NCBI RefSeq assembly: GCF_007846095.1
Contig: NZ_VOEI01000002.1
Location: 1-64,000, forward strand
Source of the DNA: Mucilaginibacter achroorhodeus
Lineage (GTDB): Bacteria; Bacteroidota; Bacteroidia; Sphingobacteriales; Sphingobacteriaceae
Length of the DNA: 64,000 bases
Direction: 5' to 3'
Below the pieces are notes generated by a model. It was not told where the DNA came from, did not search any database, and was given only the letters and a program-made list of their open reading frames with translations. Positions 25,228-32,347 of the stretch are shown here, piece by piece; within the stretch, counting starts at the first letter, position 1; every line of letters begins with the position of its first letter. A program made the position numbers and the translations under genes.

Positions 25228-26028
25228 ATGAACACCTTACACAGTGATACCATTGATTGGCTTCCGGGTAAAAGTTGGATAGCTTTTATTTTTGCAACCC
25301 TTGCTGTTCTTTGGCTTGCACATGCGGTTGCCTTCTTCCCGCACGAATATGCGCATGCCTTTACAGCCTGGATACTCGGCTGGAAAAGTAATCCTGTAGC
25401 TTTAAATTACGGGAACTTTAATCTGGCTAATATACTTATCCAGATCCAGATGGATGAAAATGTAGACTACGCGCCTATCTTCTCAAGCGGCCACGGGCAC
25501 CAGGCAGGCTTTATTGCGCTTGCTGGACTACTCATCGGCAACCTTTTAATTACTTATCCGCTTAGTTTGTGGTTGTATTATTATGCAAAACGGCGTAAGA
25601 AGGAATACTTGGCCTTTTTCAGCTATTGGCTATGTGTAGCCAGCGTGGGTAATTTAATCGATTATGTTCCGGTGCGAACGTTCGGGAAGTCGGGCGATAT
25701 GTATACACTTGCCAAAGGGTTCAATATCTCGCCCTGGGTCATCTGCATAACGCTTGGCGTTCTGTTCATTCTCATTCTGCTACATTTCCTGACACTTTTC
25801 GCGCCAAAAGCGCTTCAAATTATTTTCCCGCAATCAGCTGCCCGACGTGTTGTTACCGTTATACTTACCAGCGGCGCCTTGTTCGGTTTTTACGGAGCTG
25901 TAGGTTTGCTCCAGGACAGTGAAACCTCGCACATGATATCCAAGGTATCTATATTCCTCCTGATACCGGTAAGCCTTGCATTGGGAATATGGCTAACCGA
26001 AAGGAAACGAAAGTCACAGCTTAGCTGA
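25228..26028 (+). CDS. membrane protein with HExxH motif, divergent M50-like
   Basis: 266-aa multi-pass membrane protein with about six hydrophobic segments. The first long helix carries FFPHEYAHAFTAWILGWKSN, an HExxH zinc-protease motif at 39-43. A later segment, VGNLIDYVPVRTFGKSGDMY (about 142-161), has the Asn/Asp spacing of the second metal motif of site-2-type (M50) proteases. The overall family is not one I recognise, so intramembrane protease activity is an inference. Unusually, the Tyr and Ala between Glu and His match M50 and adipocyte-lipid-type permutations. No partner gene; convergent with DUF481. Confidence 0.7.
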   Translation: MNTLHSDTIDWLPGKSWIAFIFATLAVLWLAHAVAFFPHEYAHAFTAWILGWKSNPVALNYGNFNLANILIQIQMDENVDYAPIFSSGHGHQAGFIALAGLLIGNLLITYPLSLWLYYYAKRRKKEYLAFFSYWLCVASVGNLIDYVPVRTFGKSGDMYTLAKGFNISPWVICITLGVLFILILLHFLTLFAPKALQIIFPQSAARRVVTVILTSGALFGFYGAVGLLQDSETSHMISKVSIFLLIPVSLALGIWLTERKRKSQLS

Positions 26029-26040
26029 TAAAACTTCTCA

Positions 26041-26793
26041 TTAAAACCACTTCTCTAAAGTCAATCCATAAGTAAACAGCAAGTTCTCGCTTAGCGTTCG
26101 GTTTACGCGGTTGTAGTTGAGCGAGGTGGTTAGCGCCAGCCAGCTTTGCAGTTTAAAGGACAGGTTGGTGGTTGAGCGGATATTGAAATCGCTGCCACGG
26201 TCGAAGGAATTTTGCAGGAAATTAGAACCATCGAGCACTACCCTATCCCCTATGTTAAACCTGAACTGCAGCCGCAGCGAGTTGCGAAAGGTTGTGTACT
26301 CATCGCGTGTGTTATCAGGCAGCATCAGGTCGCTGGTGTCAAAAAGCACGCCCTCGCTCAGGTTAAGGTAGTTATTTTTGCTGTCTATAAAGTTATAGGC
26401 TATACCCGCGCCGGTTAGTAACTGGTTATTTATTTTAAGCGAGTAGCTGGTGTTATAATTGGCCAGTCCCCAGTAATAAAAGTGCGGAATGCCCTTATAC
26501 AGGTTAAAATCTAATGACGACGAAAAATCATTATTGCTTAAAATGCCGTTCTGCTTGCCATACACCCAACTGTTATTAAAATTGAGCGAAATATCCTTAC
26601 GCTTTACATTAAACTTTAAGGCATTGTTTAGCAGGTAGGCACTGCCATCGCGGGTTTTATTGATGGAGCCGGTAGACTGGAAAGCGGTGTGGTAAAAAGT
26701 GCTGTCGTTAAATTGCGCAAAGGTTTTATTGCCAAGCAGCAAACAGACGGCAGCTGCGATAAGGGTTATTAAATACGGCCTTTTTATTCCCAT
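26041..26793 (-). CDS. DUF481 family outer-membrane beta-barrel protein
   Basis: 250 aa from the ATG at 26793, which gives a signal peptide (MGIKRPYLITLIAAAVCLLL, cleavage near TFAQ). The mature chain consists of alternating amphipathic strands with aromatic belts (DISLNFNNSWVYGKQNGIL, YYWGLANYNTSYSLKINNQ) ending in KWF, an outer-membrane insertion-type C-terminal aromatic. DUF481 proteins are salt-stress-induced or uncharacterised barrels. Role unknown. Confidence 0.82.
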   Translation of the reverse strand: MGIKRPYLITLIAAAVCLLLGNKTFAQFNDSTFYHTAFQSTGSINKTRDGSAYLLNNALKFNVKRKDISLNFNNSWVYGKQNGILSNNDFSSSLDFNLYKGIPHFYYWGLANYNTSYSLKINNQLLTGAGIAYNFIDSKNNYLNLSEGVLFDTSDLMLPDNTRDEYTTFRNSLRLQFRFNIGDRVVLDGSNFLQNSFDRGSDFNIRSTTNLSFKLQSWLALTTSLNYNRVNRTLSENLLFTYGLTLEKWF

Positions 26794-26874
26794 AAGCTTT
26801 AAAGGCAACAATATTTTTAGCGGGATGGTTTGCGGAAATGTCTATCAGATATGATCAGCCACAAATTACATCGC

Positions 26875-28059
26875 CTATTTAGCCAGAAACGGGTTAAAAG
26901 TTCGCGCCCCTATTTCCATGCCCGATGCGCGGCAAATGGTTTTATCGCCAAACCTGAAATTAATATCATCCATGGCCTGGTAAAGCCGTATGCGCTCCTC
27001 GTTATCCTCAAACAAATTGATCTGGTAGCTGCCGCTGCACAGGTTGCTTAATCGCACGCCTATCAGCCTGATGGGCCGGTGATGGTTCCAGGATTTACGC
27101 AGCAGGTTTTTTATGCCGGGTATCAGAATATGTTCTGCGGCCGTAAAAGCTATCTTTTGTTGCTGGGTATGGGTCTCAAAATTAGCATAACGGATCTTGA
27201 TGGCCAGGCATGATGCCAGCTTGTTCTCGCGGCGCAGTTTGCCTGCCAGTTCTTCCGTCATGGCTATCAGGATATTCTCCAGTGTACGCTGATCTTTGAT
27301 GTCGCTTTCAAAGGTGTGTTCAATAGAGATAGATTTCCTGTCGCCATGCGGCGCAACCTCGCTATCGTCAATCCCGTTGGCCTTGTTGTAAATAAACAAA
27401 CCCATCTTCCCAAAAACAGCTTCTAAAAACTTAAGGTTTACGCGCTGCAGGTCGCCTATTTTCTCCAGTCCGTATTGATAAAGCTTCTGGCAGGTACTCT
27501 CGCCCAGTCCGGGTAGTTTCCGAATATTCAGCGGCGCTAAAAACTCTTTCTCTTTACCATGCGGTATCCAAAGCTGTCCGTTAGGCTTAGCACTGTTAGT
27601 AGCCATTTTTGCCAGGGTTTTGCTTGATGCCATGCCGAATGAGATAGGCAGGCCGGTATCTCGGATCACTTTCTGCCGCAGCTCGGTAGCCAGTTTGTAT
27701 GGATCGTAGAACCTGTCCATCCCGGTAAGATCGATATAGAACTCATCTACCGACGATTTTTGGTATAGCGGCACCATATCATGGATGATCTGCGTTACCT
27801 CGCGCGAGGCATCTGAATAGCGCCCATGGGTGCCGCGAACTACAATAGCATGCGGACAAAGTTTAAGCGCCTGCCTGGTAGGCATTGCAGAATGGATGCC
27901 GTAAGCCCGGGCCTCATAACTGGCAGATGATACCACCCCCCTGTCCTTTGATCCGCCGATGATAACCGGCTTGCCAATGAGCGAAGGATCAAACTTTCGC
28001 TCAACGGAAACAAAGAAAGAGTCGAGATCAATGTGTACGATGTACCGCTTTGCATCCAT
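26875..28059 (-). CDS. dinB: DNA polymerase IV (Y-family translesion polymerase)
   Basis: Error-prone lesion bypass polymerase, 394 aa from the ATG at 28059 (MDAKRYIVHIDLDSFFVSVE). Catalytic carboxylates lie in HIDLDSFF (Asp10) and SVDEFYIDLTG (Asp/Glu near 103). Fingers: RGVVSSASYEARAYGIHSAMP. Thumb HhH region: LRKLPGLGESTCQKLYQYGL. Little-finger domain: about 240-345. A C-terminal beta-clamp motif may be in the final segment (NLFEDNEERIRLYQAM). Divergent from the 2H phosphoesterase genes with a perfect palindrome between them. Confidence 0.95.
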   Translation of the reverse strand: MDAKRYIVHIDLDSFFVSVERKFDPSLIGKPVIIGGSKDRGVVSSASYEARAYGIHSAMPTRQALKLCPHAIVVRGTHGRYSDASREVTQIIHDMVPLYQKSSVDEFYIDLTGMDRFYDPYKLATELRQKVIRDTGLPISFGMASSKTLAKMATNSAKPNGQLWIPHGKEKEFLAPLNIRKLPGLGESTCQKLYQYGLEKIGDLQRVNLKFLEAVFGKMGLFIYNKANGIDDSEVAPHGDRKSISIEHTFESDIKDQRTLENILIAMTEELAGKLRRENKLASCLAIKIRYANFETHTQQQKIAFTAAEHILIPGIKNLLRKSWNHHRPIRLIGVRLSNLCSGSYQINLFEDNEERIRLYQAMDDINFRFGDKTICRASGMEIGARTFNPFLAK

Positions 28060-28084
28060 ACACAAATATGAAAATTTATTTTCA

Positions 28085-28105
28085 TTTGCTAAAATAATTA
28101 GCAAA
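28085..28105. promoter_or_regulatory. palindromic operator candidate between dinB and the 2H phosphoesterase genes
   Basis: TTTGCTAA-AATAA-TTAGCAAA, a perfect 8+8 dyad with 5-bp spacer, 26 bp upstream of the dinB ATG and 26 bp upstream of the first 2H gene. Its central position suggests a repressor site controlling both directions. Confidence 0.5.
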
Positions 28106-28130
28106 ATTTGTCAGACCAATTCACATCAAA

Positions 28131-28733
28131 ATGACAGGTTACGCCGACTATCTTTTCTTATTATCGCCACCGCAACCTGTTATTGACGAAGTTGCGCGGT
28201 ACAAAAAAGCCTCGGCCAAACACATTGGCGATTTCAGCAGCATGAACTCTAATGCGCATATCAGCGTTATGACAGCCGAACGCCAGAAACCTTATTTTGC
28301 GGAGAATACTTTAAGTCGTTTAGAGCAGCGCCTGGCCATTATGCCGCCCATATTGTTGCATATTGATGGATTTAAATACTTTGAGCACCTGCACGATAAA
28401 AAAACAATTTATGCAGCCATAAGGAACACGCCTGCTGTTGATGATTGGTTTGAATTGATGAGGAAGAACCTGGGTATCAAAAAAGTTTTTTTGCCGCATG
28501 TAACGGTTTGCCGCAACATTTCAAATGAACAGTTTAACACGTTGTGGCCCCATTTTAGGCACAAACGCTGGACGGAACCGTTTTGGGCCAACGAGCTTAC
28601 CATAGCCCGCCGCGAGACTTTTGAACCCTTCGCCAAATGGCAAACACTAAAGCGCATTTCTTTCAAAGGGAACAAGGGCCTTGCTGAAACAACTAACAAG
28701 ACCGATAGTAACGAACAGATAAACTTGTTTTAA
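28131..28733 (+). CDS. 2H phosphoesterase superfamily protein (2'-5' RNA ligase-like), copy 1
   Basis: 200-aa member of the 2H phosphoesterase fold (LigT/ThpR/YjcG relatives), which act on 2',3'-cyclic or 2'-5' phosphodiester RNA ends. The two HxT/S motifs are NAHISVMT (about 41-48) and LPHVTVCRN (about 121-129). KHIGDFSSMNSNAHIS is shared almost word for word with the next gene (KHIGQFASMNSRAHIS), so they are tandem duplicates. The C-terminal LWPHFRHKRW also recurs there. Ends 1 nt before copy 2. Confidence 0.87.
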   Translation: MTGYADYLFLLSPPQPVIDEVARYKKASAKHIGDFSSMNSNAHISVMTAERQKPYFAENTLSRLEQRLAIMPPILLHIDGFKYFEHLHDKKTIYAAIRNTPAVDDWFELMRKNLGIKKVFLPHVTVCRNISNEQFNTLWPHFRHKRWTEPFWANELTIARRETFEPFAKWQTLKRISFKGNKGLAETTNKTDSNEQINLF

Positions 28734-28734
28734 G

Positions 28735-29301
28735 ATGACGGACGTGCGGCAAATAATGTTTATGAACCTGATCTCGTTACCCGACGAGAGCAACGCACAT
28801 ATTATGCGGTTTAAACGCGCATGTGCCAAACACATCGGCCAGTTTGCAAGCATGAACTCGAGGGCGCATATCTCGTTCCCAGCTTTGGTATTTGATGAAA
28901 ATACCTCTGCCACTTCCTTTAATTATGATGATTACTACCGCGTGATAGAAAGCATTTTGGGAAACGTGCCTGCAATCAGTTTAAAAGTGAAGGGTTTCGA
29001 GTACCTGCAGCACGGCGACCAGTATCGAACCATATGTGCTGCGCTTGAACTTGATCCGGTTACTATGCGCTGGTTTAGCTTTTTTGAAAAAATCTTCCCT
29101 GCTAAACAGAAAATTAAACCCCATATCACTATCGCGCGCAAAATACCTGTGGCTTCATTCAATAAACTCTGGCCGCACTTTCAAAAGATCGATTTTAAAG
29201 ACCGCTTCACTGTAAGGAACATAACCGTGCTGCATAATCCCAGCAACCAGGCCGGGCCTTACCAGTTGTACAAGGATATCTCGCTGAGAAAAGGAAATTA
29301 G
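28735..29301 (+). CDS. 2H phosphoesterase superfamily protein, copy 2
   Basis: 188-aa paralogue of the preceding gene. Motifs are RAHISFPA and KPHITIARK. It shares KHIGQFASMNSRAHIS, YRTICAALELDPVTMRWFSFFEK and NKLWPHFQKIDFKDRFTV with the equivalent parts of copy 1. Divergence in the regions between the motifs suggests different substrates. One-nucleotide gap implies cotranslation. Activity on RNA or other cyclic phosphates is family inference. Confidence 0.87.
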   Translation: MTDVRQIMFMNLISLPDESNAHIMRFKRACAKHIGQFASMNSRAHISFPALVFDENTSATSFNYDDYYRVIESILGNVPAISLKVKGFEYLQHGDQYRTICAALELDPVTMRWFSFFEKIFPAKQKIKPHITIARKIPVASFNKLWPHFQKIDFKDRFTVRNITVLHNPSNQAGPYQLYKDISLRKGN

Positions 29302-29314
29302 GTTTCAATACTTA

Positions 29315-29332
29315 CTGACAAATTTTTGTCAG
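29315..29332 (+). terminator. hairpin after the 2H phosphoesterase pair
   Basis: CTGACAAATTTTTGTCAG, a 7-bp stem with a T-rich loop, 13 nt after the stop. No downstream T-run, so weak on its own. Confidence 0.45.
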
Positions 29333-29387
29333 CGTTCACAGGCGTTCACGATGTTCACAAGTGTTCATGCCGTGAACGTGAACACTT
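29333..29387. repeat. GTTCAC repeat array containing an inverted repeat
   Basis: GTTCAC/GTTCAT recurs four times in about 35 bases and then appears inverted as GTGAAC twice. AAGTGTTCA at 29359 pairs with TGAACACTT at 29379-29387, followed by ACTTTTTTG, a likely terminator for the plus strand that overlaps the stop codon of the convergent reductase gene. Confidence 0.6.
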
Positions 29388-30342
29388 ACTTTTTTGCCAA
29401 AATATCATTAATTATCATGTCCGCGTGTATGCGCGAGTTCTCAATGAACCACAAATGGGTATCCAACCCGCCACATACTACGCCCGCAAGGTATAAGCCC
29501 GGCTGGTTCGTCTCCATGGTTTGCGGGTTGTACTCGGGTATGAACTTATCTTCAGTAAGGTTGATGCCAAGCTTAGCTAAAAACTCAAAATTGGGCTTGT
29601 AACCGGTCATGGCCATTACAAAATCGTTCGGAATGGTGACACGGCCATCGGGGGTATCGATGTCTACTTCGGTTTCGCGGATAGCTGCGAGGTTGCTGTT
29701 AAAGTAAGCCTTAACGGCACCTTCCTTAATGCGGTTGATGATATCCGGCCTTACCCAATACTTTACCCGGTGACTGATCTCGCTATCGCGTACTACCAGG
29801 GTAACATTGGCACCCTTGCGGTAGGTTTCCAAGGCCACATCAATGGCCGAGTTGCTGCTGCCCACTACCACAATGTTCTGCATGGCATAGTAGTGCGGGT
29901 CTTTGTAGTAATGTTTAACCTTTGGCAGGTCTTCGCCGGGGATATCAAGGTTCACGGCAATATCATAAAACCCGGTAGAAAGGATTACCTTTTTTGCCTG
30001 GTAAGTTTGCTTAGCTGATGTGATCTCATACCCACCGTCTATGGGCTTAACGCCGGTTATCTCTTCAAACAAATTGATAGGCAATTGATTAGATACTGCA
30101 ACACGGCGGTAATACTCCAATGCTTCGGCACGTGTAGGTTTATTGTTGATGGTGACGAACGGGATGCCTCCTACCTCCAGCTTCTCTGATGTGGAAAAGA
30201 AGGTCATGGTAGACGGGTAATTGTACAGCGAATTAACCAGGCACCCCTTTTCAACAATTACAAAGCTTAGTCCGGCTTTTTGAGCCACCAAACCGCAGGC
30301 AATACCAATGGGGCCACCACCAATGATCAATATATCAAGCAT
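29386..30342 (-). CDS. YpdA-family NAD(P)/FAD-dependent oxidoreductase (putative bacillithiol disulfide reductase)
   Basis: Flavoprotein, 318 aa from the ATG at 30342 (MLDILIIGGGPIGIACGLVA). The FAD dinucleotide fold is GGGPIGIA; the second Rossmann fold is IVVVGSSNSAIDVALE (about 163-178); the C-terminal FAD motif is NQPGLYLAGVVCGG. YpdA proteins lack the CxxC of thioredoxin reductases and reduce bacillithiol disulfide in Firmicutes; no CxxC is present here either. Bacillithiol synthesis genes are not in the window, so the substrate is inferred. Confidence 0.88.
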   Translation of the reverse strand: MLDILIIGGGPIGIACGLVAQKAGLSFVIVEKGCLVNSLYNYPSTMTFFSTSEKLEVGGIPFVTINNKPTRAEALEYYRRVAVSNQLPINLFEEITGVKPIDGGYEITSAKQTYQAKKVILSTGFYDIAVNLDIPGEDLPKVKHYYKDPHYYAMQNIVVVGSSNSAIDVALETYRKGANVTLVVRDSEISHRVKYWVRPDIINRIKEGAVKAYFNSNLAAIRETEVDIDTPDGRVTIPNDFVMAMTGYKPNFEFLAKLGINLTEDKFIPEYNPQTMETNQPGLYLAGVVCGGLDTHLWFIENSRIHADMIINDILAKK

Positions 30343-30456
30343 GGCAGCTAATATAAGCAGCACAGCCGAGGAATGCTTAGTAAAGGGTGCTTAATTTAGA
30401 ATTATGAATTTGAGGAGACTATTACGGCCCAAACCGAATTTTTGGGCATAAAAAAT

Positions 30457-30552
30457 GGGTAAGCTACTTTTATCGCGCCGCTCAACTCTCTACCCTTGCT
30501 GCGTTCCCACCCTGGGGGAGTTCAAGAGGAGCTGGCCGTAAAAGACTTACCC
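30457..30552 (-). ncRNA. ffs: signal recognition particle RNA (small bacterial type)
   Basis: Minus strand 5' GGGTAAGTC and 3' GCTTACCC pair to close the hairpin. The apical region holds the conserved SRP domain IV: CCCAGGGTGGGAACGCAGCA then AGGGTAGA, with the symmetric and asymmetric loops that bind Ffh. About 96 nt, the usual small SRP RNA size. Transcribed away from the 2H phosphoesterase copy 3 start region. Confidence 0.93.
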
Positions 30553-30644
30553 GGGGCAAAGATAGAAAAAGATGCGTTTTTGATTAAGAAAATGTTAAAA
30601 AAGCAGCCTAACAAGGTTAGTAGGTTGATTATGAGAAGCTTTAT

Positions 30645-31151
30645 TTAGCTTTTAAATAACCATTCATCTACAAACTCCCAGGGGCTACCCTTATATTCCC
30701 AAAGGGTTAAGCCCTGGGCTACCGCTTTAAACGGCTCAAAATGGTCAGAAACTTTTAGTAATGTTGATTGTGCAACTACAGGATCTACCTTGTTTTGTAT
30801 AGTAATATGTGGCCAAAGCGTGTGTTTATCCTGCGGGATAAGCCATCGTTCCCAAAGTGCCTGCATGTGTTTGTGCATCATCAACAGTTGTGGTGACTCT
30901 ATCTTATAGGCCACGCCCCTGCCGATGTGTTTTGGGCTGGTGATATCCATTTCAAAAACGGAAGTAGATGTGGCGATATCGACAACATCTCTGATTATCT
31001 GCTGTTCACCCGCAGGCAATTGATGAAATAGCATTACATGAGCATCAAGCCAGTTGCGATCGGAAGGGAAATACTGCTTGCGCAGGGCATCAAAATATTC
31101 TTGTGTTTTGTTGTCTATCTTTAATGTTAATAATAATAGATCGGCATGCAT
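30645..31151 (-). CDS. 2H phosphoesterase superfamily protein, copy 3 (divergent)
   Basis: 168-aa protein with the two histidine motifs of 2H phosphoesterases: DAHVMLFHQ (about 36-44; His-x-Met variant of HxT) and LWPHITIQNK (about 112-121). Begins MHADLLLLTLKIDNKTQEYFDALRKQ like LigT-type proteins. It is only distantly related to the tandem pair at 28.1-29.3 kb. The Met in the first motif replaces the usual Thr/Ser, which could alter catalysis. Separated from the pair by the YpdA-like gene and the SRP RNA. Confidence 0.82.
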   Translation of the reverse strand: MHADLLLLTLKIDNKTQEYFDALRKQYFPSDRNWLDAHVMLFHQLPAGEQQIIRDVVDIATSTSVFEMDITSPKHIGRGVAYKIESPQLLMMHKHMQALWERWLIPQDKHTLWPHITIQNKVDPVVAQSTLLKVSDHFEPFKAVAQGLTLWEYKGSPWEFVDEWLFKS

Positions 31152-31283
31152 ATTTCACCAGGAAACAATACTCGTGCCGAACGTTTCTACCACCAATCAA
31201 TGCTTACACGCATTTTGTGAGTTATATTAATATTTCCGTATTGTAATGTTTTAAGTTGAGGTGTAAATTATCGAAGTTTTTTC

Positions 31284-31314
31284 TTGCATAAATAAAATTT
31301 AATGCAATAATTTG
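31284..31314 (+). promoter_or_regulatory. probable promoter of the arginine cluster
   Basis: -33 TTG at 31284-31286 and a near-consensus -7 (TAATTTG) at 31308-31314, 21 nt apart, placing the start near 31321, some 28 nt before the leader-peptide ATG. Confidence 0.5.
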
Positions 31315-31348
31315 CACAAATTTTAAAAGCAACCACCTTTTAATTAAA

Positions 31349-31474
31349 ATGAAAAAACAAAACATAAACAGAATGAATATCAGGTCAGTAATTGCGCCTG
31401 CTATCACTGCTTTAATGTCTGTTGTTTTGTTCTTCCCTCCTAACCGACGACGATTGTTTATACCAAGGGTTTGA
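31349..31474 (+). CDS. candidate arginine leader peptide (attenuator)
   Basis: A 41-codon frame beginning MKKQNINRMNIRSVI, passing a hydrophobic stretch, and ending FFPPNRRRLFIPRV. Three consecutive CGA (Arg) codons at 31445-31453 lie near the end, 18 nt before the stop. It is placed between a promoter and the ArgA-like gene that opens the arg cluster. Downstream, AAAGAAG/CTTCTTT (31502-31521) can form a hairpin whose loop TCAAAC can alternatively pair with GTTTGA at the leader's stop codon (31468-31474). Stalling at Arg codons could thus favour one fold. No strong T-run follows, so the output step is uncertain. Confidence 0.5.
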   Translation: MKKQNINRMNIRSVIAPAITALMSVVLFFPPNRRRLFIPRV

Positions 31475-31584
31475 ATTGATTTTAATCATCAATCAACCGG
31501 AAAGAAGATCAAACTTCTTTAAACAATGTTTCTCTAATTATAAGGCTTAAAAGGCCAATAATTTAACGGTATTTCCCTATAATA

Positions 31585-32238
31585 ATGACCATACAAGATT
31601 TTGATATAATTGTAGCATCTGCACAGCACGCAGACTATGCCGCTATGATATGTGATGAAATGGCCGAGTCTGCAAAGGCACGCGGTACCGGTATTGCACA
31701 GCGTTCGCCAGAGTATGTTGCCAATAAGATGCTGGAAGGTAAAGCTGTAATTGCTTTGCACAAAGATGGCACATGGGCAGGTTTTTGCTACATCGAAACC
31801 TGGAGCCACGGCGATTTTGTTGCCAACTCCGGCCTGGTTGTAAGTCCGATATTTCGCAAGGTGGGTTTGGCTAAAGCTATCAAAAAAGAAATATTTAAGT
31901 TATCACGCAAAAAATATCCCAATGCAAAAATATTCGGCTTGACTACCGGTTTGGCTGTTATGAAGATCAATTCAGATTTGGGTTATGAGCCTGTTACTTA
32001 TTCTGAACTAACCCAGGACGAGGATTTCTGGAAAGGTTGCAAAAGCTGCGTTAACTACGATATCTTAATGAGCAAGAACCGAAAGAATTGCATGTGCACT
32101 GCCATGCTTTTTGACCCGGAAGAAGTGCAAAAGCAATACGAAGAGAAGATGAAAAAGATAACGCACAAAGCGACGCTTTTAGAGCGCATAGAAGCAGCAA
32201 TTAAGCGGAGAATGGAGAAACTGGTAACCGTGCATTAA
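31585..32238 (+). CDS. GNAT acetyltransferase, probable glutamate N-acyltransferase of arginine synthesis
   Basis: 217-aa GNAT protein that opens the arg cluster. The N-terminal ICDEMAESAKARGTGIAQRS (about 22-41) and the CoA loop VSPIFRKVGLAKAIKKEIF (about 86-104) match short ArgA-type enzymes of Bacteroidota. A Cys cluster, GCKSC (152, 155) and NCMC (169, 171), could bind a metal. It most likely makes N-acetyl- (or N-succinyl-) glutamate, the first step of arginine synthesis, since no argA or argJ is otherwise present in the cluster. Function is inferred from context and motif. Confidence 0.78.
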   Translation: MTIQDFDIIVASAQHADYAAMICDEMAESAKARGTGIAQRSPEYVANKMLEGKAVIALHKDGTWAGFCYIETWSHGDFVANSGLVVSPIFRKVGLAKAIKKEIFKLSRKKYPNAKIFGLTTGLAVMKINSDLGYEPVTYSELTQDEDFWKGCKSCVNYDILMSKNRKNCMCTAMLFDPEEVQKQYEEKMKKITHKATLLERIEAAIKRRMEKLVTVH

Positions 32239-32282
32239 TAAGAGCTGCGTCGCTTCGCTTCTCCCCCAAAAAAGAATACAAC

Positions 32283-32329
32283 ACGCGGTGACCGCGTTTT
32301 AGATAACATCAGATGCCACGCGGCATCTG
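32283..32329 (+). promoter_or_regulatory. two mutually exclusive hairpins upstream of argG
   Basis: Hairpin A: ACGCGG (32283-32288) with CCGCGT (32292-32297), then TTTTAG. Hairpin B: CAGATGCC (32310-32317) with GGCATCTG (32322-32329), whose loop again contains ACGCGG. CCGCGT of A can pair with the loop of B, so the two folds compete. It sits just before the argG start, as expected for a processing, attenuation or pause site, or is a repeat element. Confidence 0.45.
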
Positions 32330-32347
32330 TACCATGAGAAAACAACA

